Assembly (NCBI RefSeq): GCF_014203665.1
Contig: NZ_JACHJN010000015.1
Coordinates: forward strand, 1-64,000
Reading direction: 5' to 3'
DNA from: Saccharothrix tamanrassetensis
GTDB taxonomy: Bacteria; Actinomycetota; Actinomycetes; Mycobacteriales; Pseudonocardiaceae
Length of the DNA stretch: 64,000 nucleotides
The notes under the pieces are model-generated. The model made no database searches. It was not told where the DNA came from and worked only from the letters and a program-made list of their open reading frames with translations. Below are positions 27,051 to 35,886 of this stretch, piece after piece; position 1 is the stretch's first letter, and each line of letters opens with the position of its first letter. A program made the translations under genes and the position numbers.

Positions 27051-27178
27051 CAGAGTACTGCGTTGTCGTGGCGGGCGCGCCACGCCCCGGCGTCCCGGGC
27101 GGTGACCAGGTGGACGGTGCGGCGCACGAGATGGGTCCGTACGACACGCCGCCCGGTCAGCAAATCGTCCAGTGCCAC
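27051..27178 (-). pseudogene. Fragment of a winged-helix DNA-binding (HTH_42-type) gene
   Basis: On the minus strand from about 27178, translation gives LDDLLTGRRVVRTHLVRRTVHLVTARD. This matches the conserved middle of the winged-helix DNA-binding family (RTHLMRxTVHLVTADD). The N-terminal part, the C-terminal two thirds and any start signal are missing, so this is a leftover of a deleted or interrupted gene and marks the right border of the tannase segment. Confidence 0.55.
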
Positions 27179-27243
27179 TGGGTCTTAGGTGGGTGTGGGC
27201 TGGCGCGTTGGCCGGGTGGGGGCGCCTTCGGTGGCCTTGTCGG

Positions 27244-27708
27244 TCAGGCTACGGAGGTGTAGCGGCCCTGGAAGCGGACCAAGGGTGGGGTGCCTGCGTT
27301 GTGCTGGATTTCCAGGGGTTCGCCGACCAGGGCCACGTGGTCGCCTACGGAGATCCGGCGGGCGGTTCGGCAGCGGAGTCTGACGGGGGCGTCCAGCAGG
27401 TGCGGTACACCGTCCACATCGGACTGCCAGTTGGTGTCGGGGCCGAAGCGGTCGGAGCCGGTTTTGGCGAAGAGGTCCGAGAGGGCTGTCTGGCCGGCGT
27501 GCAGCAGGTGCACGGCGAACAGCGGGGCCGTGCGCAGGACCGGCCAGGCTGAAGCGCCCTCGCCGATCCACACGACGATCAGGGGTGGGCGGAGGCTGGC
27601 CGACGTGAACGAGCTGACCGTGACGCCCACGGGACCGTCCGGGCCGGTGGCGGTGACGATGCCCACTGCCTGGGGGAAGTCGCGCAGTGCGGTACGCAGG
27701 TCTGTCAT
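27244..27708 (-). CDS. Flavin reductase (FMN-binding split-barrel) domain protein
   Basis: A 154-residue protein of the flavin-reductase-like family that uses NAD(P)H to reduce free FMN/FAD for a partner monooxygenase. It shows RDFPQAVGIVTATGPDGPVGVTVSSFTS-type sequence at the N-terminus, then VHLLHAGQTALSDLFAKTG and DHVALVGEP, in the family order. Its ATG overlaps the stop of the upstream NADPH-FMN reductase gene (ATGA at 27705-27708), so both are co-translated. It may serve the LLM monooxygenase at 18-19 kb; this is inference. Confidence 0.85.
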   Translation of the reverse strand: MTDLRTALRDFPQAVGIVTATGPDGPVGVTVSSFTSASLRPPLIVVWIGEGASAWPVLRTAPLFAVHLLHAGQTALSDLFAKTGSDRFGPDTNWQSDVDGVPHLLDAPVRLRCRTARRISVGDHVALVGEPLEIQHNAGTPPLVRFQGRYTSVA

Positions 27709-28250
27709 CGGAGTGCTCCCACGGGCTCGGTGAACCAGCCTGCTTCGGACAGTCGGGCGGCCAGGGCGTCGGTCAGGGCGGGGCGGTCGTCCAACAGCGC
27801 CTCGTTGAGGAAGAGGCCACGGCCCGGGGTGGACGCGCCGAGTTCGGCGAGGAGGGGTTTGAGGTGCAGCTCCACGGCCAGGGCGTGTTTGTCGGCCGCC
27901 GCCACGAGCAGCGGGACGGCGGTCTTGCCGCGCAGCCAGTTCGCCGGCGACTGGTCGAGGATCGCCTTGAGCAGGCCGGTGTAGGTGGCCTTGTAGGTCG
28001 GTGATGCCACCACCAGGACGTCAACCGCGGCCAGGGACTCCAGGGCTTCCCGGACGGCGGTCGAACCCGGCGCGAAGACCTCCGGGGCCAGGGTTGCCGC
28101 GTCCACGAGTGGCCCGTGCGGGGAGACGTCCCGGCCCTGGGCGGCCAGCGCGTGGCGGACCGCCTCGCCCAGCGCCTGTGCCGCGATCAGCGTTCGGGAG
28201 CCCGGCCGGGGATTCCCGACCAGGGTGCCGACGACGAGTGGCTGGCTCAT
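27705..28250 (-). CDS. NADPH-dependent FMN reductase (MsuE/SsuE-like)
   Basis: A 181-residue flavodoxin-fold reductase. It has the VVGTLVGNPRPGSRT phosphate loop at the start, VLVVASPTYKATYTGLLKAILDQ (flavin contact) and VPLLVAAADKHALAVELHLKPLLAELGA, as in FMN reductases of two-component alkanesulfonate systems. ATG 28250 gives the family's normal start; an in-frame ATG lies 12 bases upstream. It is coupled to the flavin reductase gene and could supply FMNH2 for C-S bond cleavage by the LLM enzyme. Confidence 0.85.
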   Translation of the reverse strand: MSQPLVVGTLVGNPRPGSRTLIAAQALGEAVRHALAAQGRDVSPHGPLVDAATLAPEVFAPGSTAVREALESLAAVDVLVVASPTYKATYTGLLKAILDQSPANWLRGKTAVPLLVAAADKHALAVELHLKPLLAELGASTPGRGLFLNEALLDDRPALTDALAARLSEAGWFTEPVGALR

Positions 28251-28360
28251 GCGTTCGAGCATTCCAACGTCGTCGGCACCGCTCAAGGTCGTCCACCGTG
28301 CGGGATCGCTGCCGCGGCGGTGGTATCGGGCCCACCGCTGCGGGCGGTTCGTCGTGCGGG

Positions 28361-29128
28361 TCAGGCGACGGTGGACAGGACGGAGGCGATCCTGGTGGCG
28401 ATGCGGTCGTTGTCGGTCGGGGCGAGGCTGAGCCAGCCGTTCTCGTGGACCATCAGGTAGCGGCCCTGGTGGGTGTCGAACCACGTGATGAGCACGCCGG
28501 CCCTGGTGCTGCGGTAGCCGCCACCCACGCTGACCCCGAACTGGCCGCCGGCTACCCGCGAGGAGGCCAGTTCGCCGACCACCGTGGCGTCTTCGCGGGA
28601 CAGGCCGGCTTTTCGCAGTGCCTCGCGCTCGTCCAGGTCACCGCTGCCCCACGGGTCGTCGTCCTCGTCGTCGCCGTGCTGTTCCTGTTGCAGGGCAACG
28701 GCCGCGTTGAGGGTCTCCAGGCGCAGGGACAGGGCGGTGCCGGGACCGGCGGACCCATCGGGCAGTACTTCGACGATGGACCTGGCGAGGGCGGTGGGGC
28801 GGATCTCCAGCAGTCCCACCTTGCCGCTGTCGATGACCGCCAGGACGGCCCGGCGGCCGTCCGAGGCTGCCACGGCCCGCACGGGTCGGTCCAGGTGCGC
28901 CACCGCGTCCACGGACAGCCGGTGGTCGGCCAGCAGGCGCAGCAGGTCGACCAGGCGGGGGTCGGGGTCGCCGTAGTCGGCCAGGACCTCGGCCCGCAGG
29001 CGGGCGCGTTCCTCCCCGGTGGTGCCCAGGGTGGGCACGTCCAGCGGGTACGGAAGGCGGCCGAGGCCCAAGTCGTGCCACAGCACGTCAAGTTCCCTCG
29101 GGGTGAGCAGGAACTCGGGCTCGATCAC
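28361..29128 (-). CDS. EspG-family ESX (type VII) secretion-associated chaperone
   Basis: A 255-residue cytosolic protein. The opening FLLTPRELDVLWHDLGLGRLP followed by YPLDVPTLG is the conserved EspG N-terminus. Central acidic DDEDDDPWG and C-terminal GVLITWFDTHQGRYLMV are consistent with the family. EspG proteins bind PE/PPE-type substrates and deliver them to the ESX machinery. GTG 29128 overlaps the stop of the PPE-like gene (GTGA) and has GAGGGG upstream. The substrate is therefore probably the product of that gene. Confidence 0.88.
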   Translation of the reverse strand: MIEPEFLLTPRELDVLWHDLGLGRLPYPLDVPTLGTTGEERARLRAEVLADYGDPDPRLVDLLRLLADHRLSVDAVAHLDRPVRAVAASDGRRAVLAVIDSGKVGLLEIRPTALARSIVEVLPDGSAGPGTALSLRLETLNAAVALQQEQHGDDEDDDPWGSGDLDEREALRKAGLSREDATVVGELASSRVAGGQFGVSVGGGYRSTRAGVLITWFDTHQGRYLMVHENGWLSLAPTDNDRIATRIASVLSTVA

Positions 29129-30642
29129 TGCTCGCCCCTCGTCTTCGGCTTCGTGCCGCCGATCACGGACGGGGGAAGGTTCCCGCCGGGGACCTCGAAG
29201 ATGTCCTCGCCCCGGATGTAGGCCGCCGAGCGGTGTTCCTTGTCCTCGTCGCCTTGACCGCCGTGGCCGCCGCCCATCGGGGCGCCGCCCATGGGGGCTC
29301 CCGCCGCGCCCGCGCCCGGGATGGACGGGGTGAAGCCGGGCATGGGGCCTCGGGCGCCGGGGGCACCGGGGCCGGTGACGCCGGATGCGCCGCCCGCGGC
29401 CGGCTGGCTGCCGGAACCGGTGGGGCCGAAGCCGCCGCCTCCTCCGCCACCGAAGCCGCCGCCTCCGCCTCCGCCGAAGCCGCCGCCGGGGAAGCCACCA
29501 CCGCCGCCGGGCAAGCGGTTCGCGCCGCTGCCCGGAGTGCCGGGTGCATTCAGGCCGGGGACGGGTGGTGTGCCGGGGGAGCCTGCGGGGATGTAGGGCG
29601 GGAGTTTGCCGGGGCCGTAACCGCTCTGGGGCTTGGGCGCGACGGTGCCCGGAGGGGCGGGCTTGTAGGGCGGGGGCTGCTGTTTGCCGGAGCCGCCGCC
29701 CGGCGGCAGGTAGCCCGGCGGGAGGTAGCCGCTGCCGGGCGGGGTGTAGCCGCTGCCCGGCGGGGGCGTGTAGGAGGGCGGGGTGTACTTGTTCGCGACC
29801 GGGACCTGGGCCGCTGCCGCTGCGGCGGTCGTGCCCTCGGGGCGGTGGGCGGCGGGGATCACGGGGGTTCCGCTGCCGGATCCGTGGCCCCCGCCGCCGC
29901 TGCCGGGTGGGGTGTAGGCGGGAGTGGCCGGGGTGGCGGCGGTCTGGGCCTGGTGGCCGGACGTCACGGTGGTGCCGCCCGCGCCGCTGGGGACGGACGC
30001 CTGCTGGGCGTCGCCCAGGGTCGGCGCGCCTGCCGCGGCCGACATCATCGGCTGGAGTTCTTCGGCGCGGCCGGTCACCGGGTTGAACGGTGGGGTGAAC
30101 CGCGGGGTGGTGCCGTCGACGGTGCGGGACTCGTTCTCCATCGTCGTCATCACGGCCACCGCCTGCTCGTGCGCGGCACGGGCCTGGTCGTTGGCCGCCT
30201 GCACGTCGGCCGCCGAACCGGCGAAGCCCTGGAGACCACCCGAGGTGAACGTGTCGGTGGCCTGGTCCCAGTCGAACTCGACCGGCTCGGGCATGCTCGC
30301 GCGGGCGTTCTCCATGATCTGGCTCTGGTCGGCGACGCGCTTGCCCACCTCGACGGCGGTGGCGGCGGTGTCGGTGACCCAGTCGGCCAGCAGCTTGATC
30401 GCGGTGCGGGCGCCGTCGGCGGCCTCGCCGGTCCAGCCGGTCTCGGTGGCGGCCACGCGTTCGCTGATCACCCGGGCCGACTCGGTCAGCTCGGTGCCGA
30501 ACTGGCCCCACTCCGCGCCGATCTCGCCGGTCTGGCCGGGGTCGTTGTTGTCGTGGACCGCGTCGTAGAGCTCGCGGTGGGAACGGGACGCCCAGTTCTG
30601 GGTGTCCGTCAGGACCAGGTCGATCTCCAACCGGTCGGCCAT
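29125..30642 (-). CDS. PPE/WXG-like ESX substrate with a Gly/Pro-rich tail
   Basis: A 505-residue protein. Residues about 1-170 are a helical hairpin domain (ASRSHRELYDAVHDNN, GWTGEAADGARTAIKLLADW) like PPE/WXG-type ESX substrates. Residues about 230-450 are extremely rich in Gly and Pro (poly-Gly blocks near 390-410), and the last 40 form an acidic-to-neutral tail with RGEDIFEVPGGNLPPSVIG, a recurring end in actinomycete PPE-like proteins. It is in an operon with EspG. Likely exported or surface located; function unknown. Repetitive coding DNA makes length variation likely. Confidence 0.82.
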   Translation of the reverse strand: MADRLEIDLVLTDTQNWASRSHRELYDAVHDNNDPGQTGEIGAEWGQFGTELTESARVISERVAATETGWTGEAADGARTAIKLLADWVTDTAATAVEVGKRVADQSQIMENARASMPEPVEFDWDQATDTFTSGGLQGFAGSAADVQAANDQARAAHEQAVAVMTTMENESRTVDGTTPRFTPPFNPVTGRAEELQPMMSAAAGAPTLGDAQQASVPSGAGGTTVTSGHQAQTAATPATPAYTPPGSGGGGHGSGSGTPVIPAAHRPEGTTAAAAAAQVPVANKYTPPSYTPPPGSGYTPPGSGYLPPGYLPPGGGSGKQQPPPYKPAPPGTVAPKPQSGYGPGKLPPYIPAGSPGTPPVPGLNAPGTPGSGANRLPGGGGGFPGGGFGGGGGGGFGGGGGGGFGPTGSGSQPAAGGASGVTGPGAPGARGPMPGFTPSIPGAGAAGAPMGGAPMGGGHGGQGDEDKEHRSAAYIRGEDIFEVPGGNLPPSVIGGTKPKTRGEQ

Positions 30643-30643
30643 C

Positions 30644-31084
30644 TCACTCGCCCCTCAGGCGCTTGAGCGCGGCGCCGTGTTCCTCGTCGACGGACCGGAA
30701 GTTGCGGATCGCGCTCTGCACCGAGTCGTGCGTCTGCTGGAGGACCTCGCGGTACGCGGTCATCACCGACACGAACGACATCGGCTCGCCCTCGGCGCGG
30801 GACTCGAACTTGGCGGCCATCCGGTCGCCGACGGGGTTCGCCCCCAGCGGAGCGGGTCGGGCCAGCCTGCCCGCGCGTTCCAGCCACGAGTCGACCTGGT
30901 CGATCTGTTCGAGCAGCATCTTGCGCAGTTCGTCGCCGGTCGCGGGGTCGAGCGTGACCCGGCCGGAGTTCACCGTCTCCCGCAACGCGAGGGCCTGACC
31001 GCCGACCGTCCGGGTCTGAGCGGCGACCCGCGCGGTTTGCCGAGGCGCGGCCTCTTGTTCATTCCCTGCTTCGGCGATGTACAT
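30644..31084 (-). CDS. Small helical ESX-operon protein
   Basis: A 146-residue, mostly alpha-helical protein and the first gene of the EspG/PPE operon, with a 1-base gap to the PPE-like gene. Segments DELRKMLLEQIDQVDSWLERAG and FVSVMTAYREVLQQTHDSVQSAIRNFR suggest a two-helix, WXG100-like or PE-like partner. GAGGGAA precedes ATG 31084. I do not recognise an exact family. By position it is probably the small partner that pairs with the PPE-like protein for secretion. Confidence 0.7.
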   Translation of the reverse strand: MYIAEAGNEQEAAPRQTARVAAQTRTVGGQALALRETVNSGRVTLDPATGDELRKMLLEQIDQVDSWLERAGRLARPAPLGANPVGDRMAAKFESRAEGEPMSFVSVMTAYREVLQQTHDSVQSAIRNFRSVDEEHGAALKRLRGE

Positions 31085-31400
31085 CGGATTCCCTCGCGAA
31101 GGCAGCCTGCTGGACGAAAACCAGCGTCACCCTGACCACCAACGCCCGCCCAACGCCCCGCCAACGCCCCCACACACCCACCCGCCCCATACTTTCCCCG
31201 CCCAGCCCCCCACCTCACAGTCCAATGACCCACGTCCTCCCCTTCGTTCCTCCCGCTCCCCCTGTCCTCCCCTCTGTCCCCCCGCCCCCTGTCCTCCCCT
31301 CCACCTCTTCCCCAACCGACCCACCGCGAGGCCGCGACTTCCAGGCGGCCGAGCCCGCGGCGGCGAAGCCGACGCCATCCAACACAGCAGAGGTCTCTAG
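31085..31400. other. Polypyrimidine/polypurine-skewed leader region between the ESX operon and the AfsR-like gene
   Basis: No gene is seen. From about 31139 to 31320 the plus strand is almost only C and T, with a repeated block CCCCCTGTCCTCCCCT at two places. The complementary strand, which is the leader strand of the ESX operon, has many runs of three or more G. The last 70 bases before 31401 return to normal composition and should hold the AfsR-like promoter. Confidence 0.75.
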
Positions 31401-34163
31401 ATGCGGGTGAACCTGCTCGGTCCGGTTGAGCTTGTTTCCGCTGACGGGGTGGCTGTCCGACTGGGTGCGGCGAAGCGCCGGGCGGTTCTCGCGGCGCTCG
31501 CGCTGGAGCTGAACCGGGTGGTGTCCGGCGACCGGTTGCTGTCGCTGGTGTGGGACGGCTCACCGCCGCCGCAGGCGAAAGCCGCCCTCCAGGGGCATAT
31601 CGCCCAGTTGCGCAAGGTGCTGGCCGGAGGTGTCGCGCTGATCACCCGTGCGCCCGGCTACGTGCTGACCGGTGAACGGGGCGCGGTCGACGTGTTCCGG
31701 TTCGAGGACCTGGTCGCGGGTGCGCGGGAGGCCGCCGACGAGGCCGCTGTCGGGATGCTGACCAGCGCCTTGGCGCTGTGGCGCGGCCCGGTGCTGGCGG
31801 ACGTGCCGGGTACGGAGGTCCGGGAGGTGGTCTCCGCGCGGCTGGAGGAGCTGCGGTTGGTCGCCGTGCAGGAGCTGGCGACCCGGCTGTTCCGGCTGGA
31901 CCGGGCGGCCGACGCGGTGTCCGGGCTGCGGGACGCGGTGGCCGCGCACCCGTTGCGGGAAACGTTGGTGGCGCGGCTGGTGCTGGCGCTGCACTGGACG
32001 GGACGGCAGGCCGAGGCGCTGGAGCTGTTCCACCGCACGCGGGAGCGGTTGGTCGACGAACTGGGCGTGGACCCCGGTCCGGAGCTGCGCGACGCCTACC
32101 AGACCGTGCTGGCGGGCGACACCGCGCCGAAGCCGGTGGAACGGGGGCCGGTGCCCGCGCAGCTGCCCCGCGAGCACCGGGGGTTCGTCGGGCGTGAGCC
32201 GGAGCTGTCGGACCTGACCGAGAGCCTGCGCGGGGACTCGGCGACGGGGCTGCTGGTCGGGCCGGCCGGGGTGGGGAAGACGGCGCTGGCGCTGCACTGG
32301 GCGCACCGGGTGGCGGCGCAGTTCCCGGACGGCCAGCTGTTCGTGAACCTGCGGGGCTTCGACGAGACCGAGCCGCTGGACCCGCGCACCGCGCTGGTCG
32401 GGTTCCTGCGGGCGCTGGGGGCGACCGACTCGCGGATCGCCGCGGACCTGGAGACGCAGGCCGCGCAGTACCGTTCGGTGCTGGCCGGTCGACGGGTGCT
32501 GGTGTTCCTGGACAACGCGCGTTCCGCCGAGCAGGTCCGGCCGCTGCTGCCGGGTTCCGCCGGGTGCCTGGTGCTGGTCACCAGCCGGCACCGGCTGGAC
32601 GACCTGGTGGTCACCGAGGGCGCGTCCGCGCTGCACGTGCAGAGGCTGCCGGAGGAGGGCGCGGAGAGCCTGCTCGCGGCGGTGCTGGGGCGGCACCGGA
32701 TCGAGCAGGAGCCGGACGCCGTCGCCGAGTTGGTGGAGCTGTGCGACCGGCTGCCGCTGGCGTTGCGGATCGCGGGCGCCCGGCTGGCGTCCCGGCCGCG
32801 CTGGACGATCCAGTCGCTGGTGGACGAGCTGCGCGACGAGCGGCACCGGCTGTCGGCGTTGGAGCTGCCCGAGGCGGGGCGCGGGGTGCACGCGGCGCTC
32901 GCGGTGAGCTACCGGGAGCTGCCGGAGGGCGCCGCGCGGCTGCTGCGGCGACTCGGCCTGCACCCCGGCACCGACCTGGACAGCTACACCGCCGCCGCGC
33001 TGCTGGACATCAACGTGGCGAGCGCGCGCACCCACCTGCGGACCCTGGCGTACGCGAGCCTGCTGCACGAGTCGACGCCGGACCGGTACACCCGGCACGA
33101 CCTGGTGCGGCTGTTCACCCACCACCTGGCGGCCGGGGAGTCCGAAGTGGACACCGTGCTGGCGACCGACCGCCTGCTCGACTACTACCTGTGGGTCGCC
33201 GACGCGGCGCGGGCGCACCTGTCGGACCACGTGCGGCCGTTCGACCCGCCCGAGCACCGGCCCGCGACCTTCCCGGAGCTGCCCTCGCACGCCGCCGCGC
33301 TGGACTGGCTGACCCTGGAGGAGGCGAACCTGCGGCTGGCGCTGGACATCGCGCTCAACAGCGGCCGGCGGGAACGGACCTGGCAGCTGGCGCTGTGCCT
33401 GGACGCGTTCCACTTCCGGCGCGGCAACCGGCTCGACCGGCTCGCGTTGTGCCGCATCGGCCTGGTGGCCGCGCGCGAGCTGGGCGACGAGCACGTCGAG
33501 GCGACCTTCCTGCTGCGGCTGGGTTCCACGCTGGCCGACCTCGGTCGGCTCGACGAGGCGATCGGGGCGTGCACGCGGGCGGGCGAGTTGGCGGGCGGCG
33601 ACCGGCACCTGGAGCTGGCGGCGCTGGCGAACCTGGGCTACTGCCTGATGGCCGACGACCAGCTGGACCGGGCGCAGGCGACGATCCTGGAGGCGCTGGA
33701 GGTGGCCCGCGAGGTCGGCGACGCGCGTTCGCAGGCCGGCGTGCAGAACAACCTGGCGAACGTGTTGCTGCGCAAGCACTTGCCGGAGGACGCGTTGAGG
33801 CACGCCTCGGAGGCCCTGGGGCTGTTCACGTCCGTCGCGCCGTCGAAGGCGCACACCGCGACCCTGCACACCGTCGGCACGGCTTCGCAGCAGCTGGGAC
33901 GGCTGGAGGACGCGCTGGAGTCGTACCGGGCGGGGCTGGCGCTGGCCGAACGGCTGGGCGACCGGTACCAGGAAGCCCTGTGCCGCCGGGCGATCGGGGA
34001 CGTGCTGGAGCAGTCCGAGGGCGTGGAGGCGGCCGTGCCGCACTGGCTGGCCGCGCTCCACCTCTACCGCGACCTGCGCTTGGCGGACGCGGACGAACTG
34101 GCCCGCAAGCTCGACCCGCACGTCCTGGCCGGCCCGGACGTGTCGGTCGGCGCGACCCGCTAG
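31401..34163 (+). CDS. AfsR-like BTAD-NB-ARC-TPR transcriptional regulator
   Basis: A 920-residue regulator. The OmpR-type DNA-binding domain (MRVNLLGPVEL to about 90) and the bacterial activator domain (about 95-240) form the SARP part. An NB-ARC ATPase follows, with Walker A GPAGVGKT near residue 293 and Walker B RRVLVFLDNA, then winged-helix and TPR repeats (about 640-900). It is likely a pathway-level activator controlled by ATP and by TPR contacts. AGAGG precedes the ATG. Its TAG stop lies in a CTAG shared with the stop of the convergent flavoprotein gene. No biosynthetic cluster is adjacent, so the target is open. Confidence 0.92.
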   Translation: MRVNLLGPVELVSADGVAVRLGAAKRRAVLAALALELNRVVSGDRLLSLVWDGSPPPQAKAALQGHIAQLRKVLAGGVALITRAPGYVLTGERGAVDVFRFEDLVAGAREAADEAAVGMLTSALALWRGPVLADVPGTEVREVVSARLEELRLVAVQELATRLFRLDRAADAVSGLRDAVAAHPLRETLVARLVLALHWTGRQAEALELFHRTRERLVDELGVDPGPELRDAYQTVLAGDTAPKPVERGPVPAQLPREHRGFVGREPELSDLTESLRGDSATGLLVGPAGVGKTALALHWAHRVAAQFPDGQLFVNLRGFDETEPLDPRTALVGFLRALGATDSRIAADLETQAAQYRSVLAGRRVLVFLDNARSAEQVRPLLPGSAGCLVLVTSRHRLDDLVVTEGASALHVQRLPEEGAESLLAAVLGRHRIEQEPDAVAELVELCDRLPLALRIAGARLASRPRWTIQSLVDELRDERHRLSALELPEAGRGVHAALAVSYRELPEGAARLLRRLGLHPGTDLDSYTAAALLDINVASARTHLRTLAYASLLHESTPDRYTRHDLVRLFTHHLAAGESEVDTVLATDRLLDYYLWVADAARAHLSDHVRPFDPPEHRPATFPELPSHAAALDWLTLEEANLRLALDIALNSGRRERTWQLALCLDAFHFRRGNRLDRLALCRIGLVAARELGDEHVEATFLLRLGSTLADLGRLDEAIGACTRAGELAGGDRHLELAALANLGYCLMADDQLDRAQATILEALEVAREVGDARSQAGVQNNLANVLLRKHLPEDALRHASEALGLFTSVAPSKAHTATLHTVGTASQQLGRLEDALESYRAGLALAERLGDRYQEALCRRAIGDVLEQSEGVEAAVPHWLAALHLYRDLRLADADELARKLDPHVLAGPDVSVGATR

Positions 34164-35815
34164 CCGACCGCCTGGGCGGCGGCGCGTCCGGCGACCCGGC
34201 CGGAGAACAGGCAGCCGCCGAGGAAAGTCCCTTCCAGCGCACGGTATCCGTGCACGCCACCGCCGCCGAACCCGGCCGCCTCGCCCGCCGCGTACACGCC
34301 GTCGAGCACCGAGCCGTCCTCCTTCAGCACCCGTCCGGACAGGTCGGTGTGCAGGCCCCCCAACGTCTTGCGGGTCAGCACGGACAGCCGGACGGCGATC
34401 AACGGCCCCGCCTTGGGGTCCAGCAGCGGGTGCGGCTCGACCACCCGGATCAGCTTGTCGGTCAGGAACCGCCGCGCCTCGCGCATGGCGTTGACCTGCA
34501 TGTCCTTGCCCAGCCCGGAGATCACCTGCCGGTCGCGCTCGACGATCAGCCGTTCCAGCGCGCCGGCGTCGACGAGGTCGTTGCCGGCCAGCTCGTTCAT
34601 GCCGGCGGCCAGTTCGGGGACGCCGCGGGCGATGATGAACTCCTCCGACCGCTTGGCGAACTCCTCCACGGGTGCGACCGCGCCGGGCAGGGCGCGCTTG
34701 AGCACCTGCCGGACGTCCCGGCCGGTCAGGTCGGGGTTCTGCTCGGAGCCGGAGAGGGCGAACTCCTTGCCGATGATCCGCTGGTTGAGCACGAACCACG
34801 AGTAGCCGTGGCCGGTCTTCACGATGTGCTCCAGGGCGCCGAGCGCGTCGAAGCCGGGGAACAGCGGGATCGGCAGCCGGCGGCCGGTGGCGTCCAGCCA
34901 GAGCGACGACGGGCCGGGCAGGATGCGGATGCCGTGCCGGCTCCAGATCGGGGAGTGGTTGGCGATCCCCTCGGGGTAGTGCCACATGCGGTCTTCGTTG
35001 ATGATCCCGCCGCCCGCGCCCTGGACGACCTGGAGCATCCCGCCGTCCACGTGGTCGGGGACGCCGGAGAGCATGTGCTCGGGCGGGGTGCCCATCCGCG
35101 CGGGCCAGTTGCGGCGCACCATCTCGTGGTTGCCGCCGATGCCGCCGGAGGTGACGATGACGGCTTGGGCGCGCAGTTCGAAGTCGTCGACCTTGGTGCG
35201 GGAACTCGGTTCACCGCGCCGGACGCCGCTGGGCTCCAGGACCTCGCCGCGCACGCCGTCGACCTTGCCGCCGGTCGTGGTCAGGCCGGTGACCCGGTGC
35301 CGGAACCGCAGCTGCACCAGGCCGGCCGCCACGGCGGCGCGCACCCGGCGTTCGAACGGCTCGACCAGGCCGGGACCGGTGCCCCAGGTGACGTGGAAGC
35401 GCGGCACGGAGTTGCCGTGGCCGTTCGCGAGGTACCCGCCGCGCTCGGCCCACTGCACGAACGGGAACCAGCGCACACCCATGGCGTGCAGCCAGCTCCG
35501 CTTCTCGCCGGCGGCGAAGTGCACGTACGCCTCGGCCCACCGGCGCGGCCAGTGGTCGCTGTCCCGGTCGAACGCGGCCGAGCCGAGCCAGTCCTGGAGC
35601 GCCAGGTCGGCGTTGTCCCTGACCTTCAGCCGGCGCTGCTCGGGGGTGTCGACCAGGAACAGGCCGCCGAACGACCAGAACGCCTGACCGCCCAGCCCGG
35701 CCTCCGGCTCCTGGTCGAGCAGGATGACCTTGCGACCCGCGTCGGCGAGTTCGGCGGTGGCGACGAGCCCGGCCAGACCCCCGCCGACGACGATGACATC
35801 CGCGTCCTGTGCCAT
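34160..35815 (-). CDS. FAD-binding dehydrogenase (3-ketosteroid dehydrogenase/flavocytochrome-c-like)
   Basis: A 551-residue flavoprotein of the FAD_binding_2 superfamily. N-terminal VIVVGGGLAGLVATAELAD binds the ADP part of FAD, and the C-terminal GVYAAGEAAGFGGGGVHGYRALEG block binds the flavin; the cap domain lies between. The family removes hydrogens from steroid rings or similar alicyclic substrates. No steroid genes are near, so the substrate is unknown. It ends in a four-base CTAG overlap with the convergent AfsR-like gene. Confidence 0.88.
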   Translation of the reverse strand: MAQDADVIVVGGGLAGLVATAELADAGRKVILLDQEPEAGLGGQAFWSFGGLFLVDTPEQRRLKVRDNADLALQDWLGSAAFDRDSDHWPRRWAEAYVHFAAGEKRSWLHAMGVRWFPFVQWAERGGYLANGHGNSVPRFHVTWGTGPGLVEPFERRVRAAVAAGLVQLRFRHRVTGLTTTGGKVDGVRGEVLEPSGVRRGEPSSRTKVDDFELRAQAVIVTSGGIGGNHEMVRRNWPARMGTPPEHMLSGVPDHVDGGMLQVVQGAGGGIINEDRMWHYPEGIANHSPIWSRHGIRILPGPSSLWLDATGRRLPIPLFPGFDALGALEHIVKTGHGYSWFVLNQRIIGKEFALSGSEQNPDLTGRDVRQVLKRALPGAVAPVEEFAKRSEEFIIARGVPELAAGMNELAGNDLVDAGALERLIVERDRQVISGLGKDMQVNAMREARRFLTDKLIRVVEPHPLLDPKAGPLIAVRLSVLTRKTLGGLHTDLSGRVLKEDGSVLDGVYAAGEAAGFGGGGVHGYRALEGTFLGGCLFSGRVAGRAAAQAVG

Positions 35816-35886
35816 CGGGCGAGTCTAGATCGCCGTCCTGGTCGCGGGCAGGAATTGAAGAAACTTCACTTTAGGGGGTCCGGGGG

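Noticed and set aside
31560-34985. 1141-codon minus-strand frame opposite the AfsR-like gene
   Set aside because: The plus strand encodes intact BTAD, NB-ARC and TPR domains; the opposite frame has no domain and repeats Arg/Gln/Val.
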